64,000 nucleotides of DNA from Liolophura sinensis (lineage: Eukaryota > Mollusca > Polyplacophora > Chitonida > Chitonidae): NCBI RefSeq assembly GCF_032854445.1, contig NC_088304.1:23943704-24007703 (forward strand), read 5' to 3'. Both the position numbers and the translations under genes were made by a program. The notes beneath the pieces were generated by a model. That model was given only the letters and a program-made list of their open reading frames with translations. It did no database searches and had not been told where the DNA came from. Positions 1 to 15,200 of the stretch are shown here, one piece after another (positions within the stretch are counted from its first letter, which is position 1; every line of letters starts with the position of its first letter).

Positions 1-151
1 CTTCATGAGGAGAAGTAGCTGTGTTCTTGGGTTATAGAAATAACTCATACCTGACTGATTAAATTTTATAACACAGCGACGCTTTAAATTTCTCAATGTG
101 TGCAATTATGTCTACTTTGATCTCTTTGCCTCTCACACTATTCTGACTTAC

Positions 152-232
152 CAACAAGACAGTGTTGGCTTCAGAGTACAATGCCCTAGCAATAGAGACT
201 CGCTGTTTCTGTCCTCCACTCAGATTTATACC
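152..232 (-). CDS. SUR-like exon 15 (ABC signature)
   Basis: 81 nt, phase 0 to 0, acceptor TTTACAG|GGT and donor TTG|GTAAGT. It encodes [20 protein letters not shown] and EANTVLL, with an intact LSGGQ. Positions 1-151 are intron; the Walker B exon must be further left, outside the window. Confidence 0.93.
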
Positions 233-3200
233 CTGTAAATACCAAAAATAAAATATCTCACATACTTGAAATGGCATTAATGGTACATTTTCACACAAAT
301 TAAAACCCCTAAATCAGTTTCCCCCAAAATGTCCAACACATCCCATTTACTGTTATTATAGTTTTGCACACAAAGGGGGATTAAATTAACTGACAAATGC
401 GGATAAATTCCGGTACAATATGACCAAAAGCAGTTACTTTGCGTGCAAAACAGCAGAAGCACCAACAAATGGCTCTACGCTTTTTGTACACAAAAAAATT
501 AAAGTCACTTTGTCATCGTTGAATAGAAAAATCCTGACACCACTTTGTACACTAAAAGGTCAAAATCACTTTGTATACAAAAAATTTGGGTTATTTTACT
601 ACCAAAAAGATTCAAGTTATTTGTACACAAAAAAGTTTGAAGTCATTTGTACACACACTGCTTGAAGTCACTTTGTACAAAAAGTTAGGGTCAAGACACC
701 TTGTTCTTGCTTTATTAGGTTGATGTCGACAGGAATACCTTTTCTCCGATCTCCGTCAAATCACCACCAGGTAATAGCTCGATGTCTGTATTCAAAGCAC
801 AGGCAGCTAGAATCCGTTTGTACCTAACAAGAGAGTAAACAGAATGAAGTTTGTCATATGTGTCCTCACAGCTGATCACAAGATTACTGAATTATTCATT
901 TGTCACAAACCAGAAGGTACGATAAGGTTTAACTAGATCACTGGCGAAAGTACACCTGAAAGGATTGGGCTTACTTTCAAGACTTAACGGCAAAAACCAC
1001 CTTAAAATAAAGTACGTATCAGATCAAAGACCATTAAAAACTGTCCAGAAAAATAGTTGGACTTTTATTGGAATTTTATTTTTATTGTGACCTTTTCTGA
1101 CCACAATGAGATCACTGACGTCACATAAGTTTTTTCGGTCCTTAACACACATTACACTGTCACATTTCATCATTCAAAATGCATATATATACAGATCTAT
1201 GAATGCATTCACTGATTTGACCTTGAGACAAAATAATTTCAGGCCAAAAGCATAGATGTTACATAATAGATACCTTCTGGGTCACAACAGACCACCGCAG
1301 AATCTGAGCTATTAACACAATTTTACCCGATTAGAAAAAAAACATAAATCCAACTATTTTCCTGGACAGTTTTTAATGGTCTTTCAAGTGATCTATACTT
1401 CATTTTAGAGTAATCTTTGCCATTTAATTTTGGAAGACGGATTAAACAGGTCTGAACAGCAATAGCCATTTCCCTCTCAACTTGGTATCAATCAGTTTCT
1501 AATTAGGCAATGAGCATTACTTATACCCCATGCCCATATGACTTATTAGGCAATGAGCATTCCTCATACCCCATGCCCATATGAGTTATTAGGCAATGAG
1601 CATCCCTCATACCCCAAGCCCATATGACTTATTAGGCAATGAGCATCACTCATACCCCATGCCCATATGACTTATTAGGCAATGAGCATCACTCATACCC
1701 CATGCCCATATGAGTTATTAGGCAATGAGCATTCCTCATACCCCATGCCCATATGAGTTATTAGGCAATGAGCATTCCTCATACCCCATGCCCATATGAG
1801 TTATTAGGCAATGAGCATCCCTCATACCCCATGCCCATATGAGTTATTAGGCAATGAGCATCACTCATACCCCATGCCCCTATGAGTTATTAGGCAATGA
1901 GCATTCCTCATACCCCATGCCCATATGAGTTATTAGGCAATGAGCATTCCTCATACCCCATGCCCATATGACTTATTAAGCAATGAGCATTCCTCATACC
2001 CCATGCCCATATGAGTTATTAGGCAATGAGCATTCCTCATACCCCATGCCCATATGACTTATTAAGCAATGAGCATTCCTCATACCCCATGCCCATATGA
2101 GTTATTAGGCAATGAGCATCACTCATACCCCATGCCCATATGACTTATTAAGCAATGAGCATTCCTCATACCCCATGCCCATATGAGTTATTAGGCAATG
2201 AGCATCCCTCATACCCCATGCCCCTATGAGTTATTAGGCAATGAGCATTCCTCATACCCCATGCCCATATGAGTTATTAGGCAATGAGCATCACTCATAC
2301 CCCATGCCCATATGACTTATTAAGCAATGAGCATTCCTCATACCCCATGCCCATATGACTTATTAGGCAATGAGCATTCCTCATACCCCATGCCCATATG
2401 ACTTATTAAGCAATGAGCATTCCTCATACCCCATGCCCATATGAGTTATTAGGCAATGAGCATTCCTCATACCCCATGCCCATATGAGTTATTAGGCAAT
2501 GAGCATCACTCATACCCCATGCCCATATGACTTATTAAGCAATGAGCATTCCTCATACCCCATGCCCATATGAGTTATTAGGCAATGAGCATCCCTCATA
2601 CCCCATGCCCCTATGAGTTATTACGCAATGAGCATTCCTCATACCCCATGCCCATATGAGTTATTAGGCAATGAGCATCCCTCATACCCCATGCCCCTAT
2701 GAGTTATTAGACAATGAGCATTCCTCATACCCCATGCCCATATGACTTATTAGGCAATGAGCATCCCTCATACCCCATGCCCATATGAGTTATTAGGCAA
2801 TGACCATCCCTCACACCCCATGCCCATATGAGTTATTAGGCAATGAGCATTCCTCATACCCCATGCCCATATGACTTATTAGGCAATGAGCATCACTCAT
2901 ACCCCATGCCCATATGACTTATTAGGCAATGAGCATCCCTCATAACCCATGCCCATATGACTTATTAGGCAAATGAGCATCACTCATACCCCATGCCCAT
3001 ATGACTTATTAGGCAATGAGCATCACTCATACCCCATGCTCATATGACTTATTAGGCAATGAGCATCACTCATACCCCATGCCCATATGAGTTATTAGGC
3101 AATGAGCATCCCTCATACCCCATGCCCATATGAGTTATTAGGCAATGACCATCCCTCATACCCCATGCCCATATGAGTTATTAGGCAATGACCATCCCTC

Positions 3201-6200
3201 ATACCCCATGCCCATATGGCTTATTAGGCAATGAGCATCCCTCATACCCCATGCCCATATGAGTTATTAGGCAATGAGCATCCCTCATACCCCATGCCCC
3301 TATGAGTTATTAGGCAATGAGCATCCCTCATACCCCATGCCCATATGACTTATTAGGCAATGACCATCCCTCATACCCCATGCCCATATGAGTTATTAGG
3401 CAATGAGCATCACTCATACCCCATGCCCATATGACTTATTAGGCAATGACCATCCCTCATACCCCATGCCCATATGAGTTATTAGGCAATGAGCATCACT
3501 CATACCCCATGCCCATATGACTTATTAGGCAATGAGCATCCCTCATACCCCATGCCCATATGACTTATTAGGCAATGAGCATTCCTCATACCCCATGCCC
3601 ATATGACTTCACTTAAGCAAACAGTGTTAGGGTGACATCAGCAGAAACATACAGCATACATTCAATATATATTATATCAAGCTAATCATGTCTTAGGGAT
3701 TGATCTCACATGACCAAGCAGTTAGCATGCTAGCGCAGTACAATGACCCAGGAGACTCACACCAATGCGATCACTGTGAGTTCAAGTCCAGCTTATGCTA
3801 GTTTCCTACGGATTGTGTGTTTCAGTCGAGCTCTGCCCAGTTCTTCCAACGATAACGGTGGCAAACATCGTATACATATAAGTGAAATATTCTTGAGTAT
3901 CACAAAAAAACTGTAATTAGATAAATAATAAATATGTCTTGGTCTGCACCATGTTTATTGCACCTATGTATGTACAGTACGGGTCCCTGAGGCCACTTCC
4001 ACTAAACTTGGTTAATCATATTTCTCAAAACATTTTGTGCAAAAGATGTCTGGCTTATTATACTGCCATAAGACGATGTCACTTACGAGAAAAACTACGA
4101 AAAACTGAGTTACAAAGTTTGTCAAAGTGGCCCCTGATGGCAGTCAACTTTATCTGTGCAGAAGGCCGGACTTAGAAAGGACATAATTCACCCAAAGCTG
4201 TGAAACTATTTCTAACATAAAACCAAAATCAGCTAAAGAGCTGCATAGTAGTAAACAAGAATTTTTTTTAAAATTTTTTTTTGGCATAGCACTTTAGACT
4301 GGTCATTAAAAACTTTGGGAAGACAACAAAAAAATACTCACTTTTTCCAGACAAATGGCTGACCACCAAGAATGTTGTTTCTCAGGGATGTATTCAAAAT
4401 CCAGGGTTTCTGAGCTACATACGCTATTTTGGTCCCTCTAAAACAAAAAAAAGAAAATGATTGATTGATTTATGTTGTTTGAATGATTACTAGAGAATTT
4501 TTCACTCACAGGGGCATATCTTGAAAAAAAAAGGCCCAAAAAACTAAGGTTCTAATCCCAAACTTTTAAAGGTGGCATCATGACTGTGCATCAATGAAAC
4601 TGTGTAAAAGGCTAAAGCCACATGATGATCCTCGACAGTTTTTAAGTTGGTGAATGAAAGAAATTTGTTGTAAAAACTGAACTTTTAATTCATAAACTAT
4701 TATATTTTGGCTAAATTATTTGTTAGTTTTAATACAACTTGATTAGTTTGGGAGCTCAAACTTTTTCTGGAACTAAAATGACTCTAGGTATGGCCCTGAC
4801 CTATGCCCTAATTAAACAATTCTTAAGTCGTAGCCTAGCAACTTATTATTTGTTTATTTATTTGAATGGTGTTTTATGCCGTATTCAAGAATATTTCATT
4901 TATACAATATCAGCCAGCAATATGGTATTATGAGAAACCCATGACCATTTGCAGGTTGCTGGCCTAGCAACTAGGAGGTGTAGCCAAACACCTGACCAGT
5001 GATCACCTACATGGGGAATGCTTGATGCATGCCAACCTGGGCCAAAAGCTCCCACATTGTTTGGTCGTTCTAGGTAGGTAAAGCTAAATTTACTGTCACT
5101 TTTCAACTTTTCTGCATGTTTGCAAGGTGTTTATTTCAAGTATATTCTGAAGGCATCATTCCGTGTGGACTGATAAAATTATACTTTCTGTGATACTCTG
5201 ATATTGGCCAAACCCAACCAATGTAGTTCTGTCTCCAACATCTGATTATCAATGTGTATAAATTGCACTGAAAGTTGTTCTCTCATAAGCAAAAAGATCA
5301 AGGAGTTAGGGTAACAGTTCCACATGCTGAAAGCTACATCGTTAACTATGGCGGTCTTGTTGGCATTTAACGACAGGTATAAAAAAAATTAATATTGTCA
5401 AAGCCAAGGTTTATTGGTTATTTAAAACGAGATATGTATAAATGGTATCACCATTCATAATCGGAATAAATAATGTACGAATTACCGGCACCATTCCAGT
5501 GTCCCTGATAGGGTGATCATCTCCCCGAGTAGAGCAGAGAGGAGGGAAGACTTCCCCGACCCAACCTGGCCGATCACAACCGTCAGCTTACCTGTAATTA
5601 TGGGGCAAGGTATCAGCTATGCGGGTGTAAGCATATGTAATGTAATGTAATGTAATGTACATGTATGAACATTAGTGGTTTTGGTGGAGTTTAATACCAA
5701 CTTGGCCTGGCCAACTTCAGATACATTTATCTATGCCGGAATACCATATTTCCCCTAAAATCAGCGTCACATATTTAGCTTGATTCTGAATGATTCATCC
5801 ACGTTAAGAAAGTACAATTAAAGATTTTTTTTTGTGAAGTTTGATTAATTTTGAAAGTCTGTATCAAAAGTATCATTTCAAAACCTCTGTGTGCTTCTGA
5901 GAGTGTATTTTTCGATACCAAAGTGAAATACGGTACAATTGTGTTATATGAAAAAAAAACAAAACAAAAAGAAACGTGATCTGAATGTACATGTAAATGA
6001 TTACATAACATATCTACATGTACATACTGAATTTCACCAAAAGTCTGACCGACAGAAATGCACTTTGGGGAGCACACAAAGGCTTTAAAATAACATTTCA
6101 TGCCAACCATAATCTTTTTGATAAGAAATTCACCAAATTTCAAAAAACAATACCAAAAAAAAAAAAACCCCCAAGGTGAGTGTATCATAGAAATCCTTTT

Positions 6201-9200
6201 TTAACGTATTAACAACTACTTTCCGGGCAAAATCGAGGCTTTTTTTTCTGTTTCGAAAGACCATTTCAGAGACTAAAAACAGAGACAAAATATTTTTGTA
6301 CTGATTAAAGTAATTATCACTGCCTATATATGAACTCAAGCTGGCCCCCTACGGCTAGTTGATACTGCAAAATGATAACCGACACACACTGCAGTCACTC
6401 TAGACTGTCACTCTAGACTGACAGAAACTCACAACATGAGCAATTTGTTTTGACATCACTTTTTGACAAATATTCAATAGTAATGAATCAAGACAGAATG
6501 GTCATGCATAACTAACTTATGGAATATGTGGTTGTCCCTCTCGGTCTGTAAAAGGAAATGATCTAAAGACCAAAAAAAAAACATCTGAAAAATTAAAAAT
6601 GATGCAACGCTTTACATGTATACTAGAAACTAATCTGAACAGTGCATCCAGATGAATGCTCTGTGCATTATCTAAATTCTCTTGAAATATTATACTTGCT
6701 TGTCCAAATAAAAGAAGACTTCAGTCAACACAAGTCCAATTTCAATTATTGACAGAGTACAAATCACACGAAATTTACCCCAAACATCAGCCACCGGTAA
6801 CGAGAAAATAAAGAGACCCACAATAGTGAATTATGGCATGGAGCAATCACTCTGTCACAAAGGCTACATATTTAGACGGATAAAATATTGTGCTACTTCA
6901 TGTATCAATGAATTGCCACTTTTTCCACGAAAAAGTCTTTGAAAAGCTCAGTCTTTGAATAAAAAACCTGATGTTATAGCGAATCGATTTCTTCGTGTGC
7001 TCACTTTTTACTTAGCGTGAAAACACAGTATATGTAAACTAATGACTCATGAATTTCAGTGAAAAACGGTGTATCTTTATACATCATGCAAGATTGCAAA
7101 TTGTACATGACAGACATGACTTTAATTGCCAGTGGCATTCAGTTTGCAAGTACACAACTCACCGACTGGAATTTTCACCGAGATATTTTTCAGAAAAGGC
7201 TGATCACTGTCAAACTCCCAGCAGAAGTTGCCTCCCTTGACTTCCACAGAGTTTCGTACCTCGACCAGAGACTCCCCTAGGCCTGTCTTGATGTCAGACA
7301 CATCCTCTGTGGATACCGAACTAGACACCATGACAGGCTGTTCAGTGTCGGAGTCAGGGTCAGAGGTCGTTCCTGCATGATACTCATTCTTATCCACAGA
7401 GGAGCTACTTGATTGGCCACTCTTACGGCCCGGGTCCAGGGGTACCAGTTGACTGGCGTTAAGGGAGTTTGAAGAGGGTTTTGGTCGCATATCTTTGTGT
7501 TTTCTTGCATCCAATCCCGTTATCATTCTCGGCGGTGCGCTGTGCTTTCGTATCTTCTTCATCGGTGCCTGAAGTTTTTCTGTTGATGAGTTTTGCTTCT
7601 GTCCATGGTTAAATCCCTCCGAGCTTTTTCTGGAGGCAGATGTCAGGAACTTTCCAGATCCAATTTGAAATCTTACGCTTAAGTCATGGCCAAACTGTGG
7701 TGAGAAGATACATTACACATTAGTTTTTATGTTCTTTTATTTGGTCAGAATTCTCTGCTCAATATTTCACTTGTACAATGACTGATATTTTATTTATTTA
7801 TTTGATTGGTGTTTTACGCCGTACCCAAGAATATTTCACTTATAAGACGGCGGCCAGCATTATGGTGGGAGGTAACTAAGCAGAGCCCGGGGGAAACCCA
7901 CGACCATCCGCGGGTTGCTGGCAGACCTTCCGGAGAGGAAGCCAGCCAATGACTGATAGATTCACAGATTAAATAAATCTCAGTATTTCAGCCATATCAG
8001 AGAAAGAAAATGATAGAACAGTAAATGTCACATAAGGAGACTACTGCAAGTATTTTATTTATTTATCTGCTTGGAGTTTTACACTGTACTCAAGAATATT
8101 TCTCCTATAAGATGGTGGCATTTTGGTGAAGAAAAAACCACCAGGACTTTAAATATCAAATAATTTTTGGGTGATGTGCATTTTGGATATATGGCAATTT
8201 CTTTTCACATGCACTAAACACACTTTGTTTAAAGTGCGACATCTGTTGTGTCATTTTATGACAAGAAACATCAAATGTTTAGCATTAACTTGTAAATGAA
8301 CATGTTTGAATAACCACAAGAAGATATCAATTGTCAAAATCCGAGGTCAAAACCTTCCAGCTCCACCAACTGACCTCCACTCGTTCCTCGCCCTCCTCCG
8401 CCGCCTGTATTGCCTCTGAGGTCATGTGATCATCATGAAGACTCAACCCCTCAACCTCAGGAGCCATTAGGAATGGGACAATTCGATTGGCACTGACACG
8501 GGCATTGACGATATTATGCAACACGAGGGTAAAGGTGAACAGCGGTAAAAGGAAAACGTTAAAGAGCGCGACAGTGGAGAAGACCCGCCCAGATGTCATA
8601 GGTTCCTCTTCCACTAGGGTGTAGACGGAGAAGGTCTATACAAACAAAGAGTCAGTGAAGGATCAGGTAGAAGTCAGGATTTTCTTCAATTGCACACATA
8701 CACGTATTCAAACAGACAGTTCTAATCGATCACAATTCAGAGGGTCATATTATTCAGCATATTATCAGCATAGTCCAGATACATTTTAACCCCTTAGAAT
8801 TCCATACATTTTAAGTGATTTTTCAGAAACCAGGAACAACTATTGTCACACTACAGGAAAACTACTGGCACACAACAGGTAAATAAATAGCAAACTACTG
8901 GCAAACTAATGGCACACAACAGGCACACTAGTGGCACACAACATGTGGACAAGTAGTAAGACACAGGCAAACTAATGGCACACCACAGGCTAACTATGAG
9001 AACACCATGTTCACATGTGTGACAAACCACAGGTAAACTAGACAAATTACAGTCTAACTAGGGGTACACTGCAGACAAAGTGGCATACAACAGGCAATCT
9101 AGTGTCACACTAGTGACATATTAGTGGACCACTAGAGGCAATCTACTGGCACACTACAGGCAAACTAGTGACACACTACAGGAAAACTAATTGCAGACTA

Positions 9201-12200
9201 CAGGAAAACTAGTGGCAAACTACAGGCAAACTAGTGGCAGACTACAGGCAAATTAGTGGCAGGCTACAGGAAAACTAGAGTCAAACTAGTGGCAGACTAC
9301 AGGCAAACTAGAGGCAAACTAGTGGCAGACCAAAGGAAAATGAGTGGCAGACTACAGGAAAACTAAAGCCAAACTAGTGGCACCCCAGAGAGAATTAGTG
9401 GCACATAACACAAAATCTAGTGACAGACCACAAGCAGACCACAAACAAACTAGTTGCATACTACACGTAAACTAGCAGTACACTAATGGCAAAATAGTGG
9501 CACACTAATGGCAAAATAATGGCACACTAATAGCAAAATAGTGGCAGACTATCGGTAAAATTTGTGGCACATTACCGGCAACCACACCCACCACACATTG
9601 TTCAGATATCTGGAGAACTTACACTCTAGCTAACACAATACACCCAGATTAAAGTTAGCATATTGTGCTACAAGACAATTTTTCTGGGAAATAACATTGA
9701 ATTATTACACCTTTCTTGCAGTGTAATCCACATTGCATGTTTACTATTAAACTTACAATTAGCATGCCTGCAACTGGGGTTCCTACAGTGATGAAATCTG
9801 AAAAAATAAAAGTTCAGATGTAAATGAATGTCACAAAAGAATGTTCTGCAAATATAGAGGCAGAGCCAAAAGGCGTGATCGGCTTGTTAGGATGCACCGC
9901 AGCATATGTGTGAGGAGAGGAACAGAATGTGAATGTAGCTGACAAAGAAATGACTGCACCATTTGAAACAAAACAAAACAAAATGTAAACACCATAAAAA
10001 AAAAACAACAAACAAACACAAAATTGGCCCAGAATGTTGCTGTGGCTATCTTAGGGAAAGTTGCTTTTTTTTCTGCTTCAAGTTTCATGTACACACATTG
10101 TGTTTCAGTAGTAGTACACCTTAATGTGATCTGAACAAGGCAATGAGTAAATTAAAGCATTTGTACTTTAATGCTAGTGTCCTTTGAAATATTTTTAGTC
10201 TGTTTGTTGTTTGTCTACAATGTCTCAAAACTATTTTTATGCTAAAACACCTTATTAACCTTTGATGGAGAAGAAAACACAAAAAAGGGGCAAATTTCAG
10301 AAGAAAGAGCAAATAAAGTTATTTATAAATATGGTCTTTAATATATTTTTAATACCTCTTGGTATATTATGTATGAATGAAAGAAACCTTTATTTAAAGA
10401 GGGTAGCTGTCTCAAATTAACAATCTGCTCTTCCCAGAGGCCCTCCATAACAACACACGAACACTGAACAAGTAAAAACGGTATATACTGATTACATTTT
10501 TAAAAACATAAAAACAGTCAATAAAACATCACATGTACATATCAGCTTATATAAGTTTACTGGTTGAAATAATTTTTCAAATAACGTGAAAACAGAAAAG
10601 CGATGGTGCTGTTTTAATTAGACACTACTGTAAAACTGTTTTTATAATAGTTCATGCAGTCATGAGTTATGATCATGAACGTGAAATTTGTTAACAGTTG
10701 ATAAGAAACTTGTTGTGTACTGTTGTGTTTTTAACAAGCAATTCTTCTTGATCTAGTGGTGACTTATCATGCAATGATTTAAAAATGAGACAAATCATAT
10801 CATATCTGATCATGAAGCGATCAGTAATTGGAATCCAATGTAACTCTAATAGAATTGGAGCTGTAGAAGTATGTATTTTACAACCTAAAATGATTTTAGT
10901 TGCACTTTTTCGAAGCTGAAATAATCTGTCAGAAAGTGACTGTAAAGTTCTCCACACTGAACTACTGTAATCGAAATGTGGCAAAATATAGCTATAAAAA
11001 GTTTTTCTCGTCTTGAAATCCAGATAAATCTTGTTCTGCCTTAAAATTCTAAGTGAGTGAGTGAGTGCTTGGGGTTTAACGTCTTACTAAAAAATTCCAA
11101 GAACTTTTGAAATTCTTTTGCATTTGACATCAATATGATCTTGCCATGTAAGTGTTTCATTTATAAAAACACCAAGCAATTTTGTTAGTGTTCTATTGAA
11201 GAGTCTTCAATTTTTAGGTTTAAGGCATTGTTTTTTACACTTCTGAGACACAGACGAGATCTTATCAACCTAGTTTTGGTTTTATCTGGATACATTCCAC
11301 ATTCATAAGGCCGCACAATAACAGCTTTTAAACTTTCGCTCAAAACTTTCTTAATTTCTGTAACAGTTTCAGCACTACAATGTATTTATTCATTTATCTG
11401 ATTGGTGTTTTACACCATACTCAAGAATATTTCATTTACACGACGGCGGCCAGCATTATCTGTGGGAGCAAACTGGGCTCTAGGGAAACCCACGACCCTC
11501 CTTAGGTTGCTGGCAAACCTTCCCACGTACAGACAGAGAGGAAGCCAGCATGAGCTGGAAGCACTACAATGGATAGTTGTGTCATTAGCAAACTTCTCAC
11601 CATGAGAAGTATTAATATATTGTGGATGGTCATTTATATATATGATAAAAAGCATTGGTATCAAAAATAAATAAATAATAATGTTATAAATAAGTATGTG
11701 ATACAAGAGTGAGATACATGTGTCTGATACAAGTATGTGATACAAGTATGTGATACAAGTGTGTGATACACTATACAAGTAATTGATCCACTGTGCAAGT
11801 ATGTGATACACCGTACAAATATGTGATACAACTATGTGATTTATTTTATTTATTTATTTGGTGTTTTACGCCGTACTCAAGAATATTTCACTTATACGGC
11901 AGCAACCAGCATAATGGTGGGAGAGGAAGCCAGCCTGAGCTTGAACTCGACCACATTGGCTCCTGGGTCATTACGCTGCACTAGCAGGCTAACCAACTAA
12001 GCCACAGAGGCCCCCGATACAAGTATGTGATACAAGTATGTGAGTCTTACCCATCAATCCTAGTAAGAGAGAATGCCTGAGGACAAACTTCATCTCTTCC
12101 TTTCTCATGGCTTCCACCCTCTTACAAAACAGCGTCTCCCAAGTGAAGAGTTTGAGTGCACGGATACCGTGGACCAGCTCCGTGGTCTTCTTCATTCGCT

Positions 12201-15200
12201 CATCTGAGTAGTGCTGCAAACAAAATCAATATTTATTTATTTATTTAACTGAATTCTAAAGCCATACACAAGAATATTTCGCTTATATGATGACTGCCAG
12301 CATTATGGTGGGAGTAAATCTTACGGAGCTCAGAGGAAACCATCATGAGCTGGACTTGAACTCGCAGAGACCGCACTGGTCGGAAGCTCCTGCGTCAATG
12401 TTCTGCACTAGCACACTGACAACTAGGCCAACTCGGATGTCCATCCCCAAACATTTCCAAAAATTAAGAAAGAAAACTAAGAAAACCTTAAAAAAATCAC
12501 AGGACATCACGTTGCTTAGTTTGGCTAATATAGACTGTTGCATGGGATATTCGTTGGGTTACATTGATGCATTGATTGAGTTGTTAACTTCGTCTGGGGG
12601 GTATAATAAAATATCCAGGGCCATATCTACAGTCATTTGATTTCCTGAAAACGTTTGGGATCCCTAACTATTGGTGCCCACATTAATCACGCTGTATTAA
12701 AATTAAAAGTAATTAGAATAAAAATATGATTTTTTTGCAATAAAAACAATTACATGTAGTTTTCATACAAATTTTATTCACTGACAAAAAGGCTCTCAAA
12801 AAGCACTGTAATCTGAGTTACAATTCACAAAATATCTTTATGTTCAGTTACTATGTCACCTGATGTTTGTGATCAGTTACTATGCCACCTGATGTTTGTG
12901 ATCAGTTACTATGTCACCTGATGTTTGTGATCAGTTACTATGTCACCTGATGTTTGTGATCAGTTACTGTCACCTGATGTTTGTGATCAGTTACTATGTC
13001 ACCTGATGTTTGTGATCAGTTACTATGTCACCTGATGTTTGTGATCAGTTACTATGCCACCTGATGTTTGTGATCAGTTACTATGCCACCTGATGTTTGT
13101 GATCAGTTACTATGCCACCTGATGTTTGTGATCAGTTACTATGCCACCTGATGTTTGTGATCAGTTACTATGCCACCTGATGTTTGTGATCAGTTACTAT
13201 GCCACCTGATGTTTGTGATCAGAACCTTCAATTTCTTTCTAGATAAGGCTCTGAGATCAATATGGGCTAAAATATGTCATAAAATATTTAAATATATATA
13301 TATATATATATAGATATATTACATAAAATATAATCATTTAGCTTTTGTCTGTGAGATATTACACAAACATGTATGTGGGAAGGTTTGTCGGCAACCTGCA
13401 GATGGTCGTGGGTTTCTCTTGGGCTCTCCTCGGTTTCCTCCCACCATAATGTTGGCCGCTGTCATATACGTGAAATATTCTTGACTTCAGTGTAAAACAC
13501 CAATCAAATAAATAAATAAATCTTACACAAATCACCAATAAAAAATTTTGCTCAAGTTTAGTGATTTTCCACACAGATAGGGTAGGAAAAATGTCAGCAT
13601 CCATCTATTTTTATTAGATGTACACAGTTATGCGTCCTACTTGAAAACACGTAAACTGGTGAGGATCATACTGATACATTCTATTAAAATAGTACGTCTT
13701 TATTTGGGAGGATTATCCCAAAATTGTAAAGAAAACTCCGCGGCTTGAATCTAAGAAAAAATTGAAAGCCAGTGAACATTTACCGCCATATAATAAGACT
13801 ATCCCGCTCTATGATTTTAGATTGCCATGGCATCCCTCATTTCCTTCTCACTTGTACCTTTCAAATGTTAATCTTTATCTACAGATATGTTAAAAACAAA
13901 TAAACACAAAAACTACACACAACAGAAAACCTCTCACCAGTATTTTTTTCTGGAGCTTTGACAGGGTTCTGGCGACCAAATACTGGAACGGGACGACAAG
14001 CACCACAACAGAAGCTCCAATAACAGCTGAGATTCCCAGTTTCATGTACATCAGCACAAAAGCTATTGTCATCTACAACATGGATAATACCTCATCTTGC
14101 AATATTTATTATTATTTATTTTTATCCCAATGCCTTTCAAGGATGTATTAAATGAAAAAGCCTCTAAAAATCAAAGTTATCATCACTCTAAAATAAACCA
14201 CTTAAAATTATGCATAAATATACGTTCATTTCTTTTTTCGATTTTTGCGAAGAGAGTTAAAGGTGCTCAGACATTTGAGATTTAAGGTGGGCTTTATGGA
14301 CCATACTATCAAAGGTTAGCTCTAACGTCATAGGAAGTTTATGCATCTCTAATCACGACACTGGATGTTGGAATAACTCTTTGTACCTATCAGTAAAAGA
14401 TTACAGAACTAACTATCCCATAAATTCCTTTCTTCTGGTGAACATCAGTGAGGTCAGAATTCTTAGATACCGTCAGTATGGCTCATAAAGCCCACCATAG
14501 TATTCAAATATCTGAATGCCTTTCAAAAAGGCATTTTTTTTAAAAAATCTGAAAAAATAAGTGAAAGTATTTTTAAGCATAGTTTTCAGTTGTCTGTATG
14601 AAGAGCCTTACTTCATATTTTACTTTAGGCCCTGGTCAGGATTCTGCGTGACAGATATCAGCTGGCTCAGAGTAACTCCCTGTGCCAAATGTGATGGATC
14701 AGGAAATGACCTGTACAAGAAATGCCCACATTCCTTACACAGTAACTGTTACCTGTGATGTACGACATTACCCGTATAGGAACAACCCACACATGAATGT
14801 AATGTATCAACATAATACCTGTCTACGGTCGTGATTATCCCATGGTTCTGTCTGGTTTCTTCCCACCGTAATACAGTGCCTGCCATCATGCAAGTGAAAT
14901 ATTCTTGAGAATGGTGTACAACACCAAGCAAAAAAACTAACAAATAAATCATCACATAACCTGTAGAGGAATTGACCATATATAATGTATCATGACATTA
15001 CCTGTACAGGAATTGATAATATCTAATGTGTCATGAGATTACCTGTACAGGAACTGACAATATATAATGGGTCATGACATTACCTGTACAGGAAGTGACC
15101 ATATATAATATATCATGACATTACCTGTACAGGAATTGACCATATATAATGTATCATGACATTACCTGGGCAGGAAGTGACCATATATAATGTATCATGA

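Noticed and set aside
1505-3609. Possible CRISPR array
   Set aside because: Units are contiguous with no unique spacers, and the context is an animal intron.
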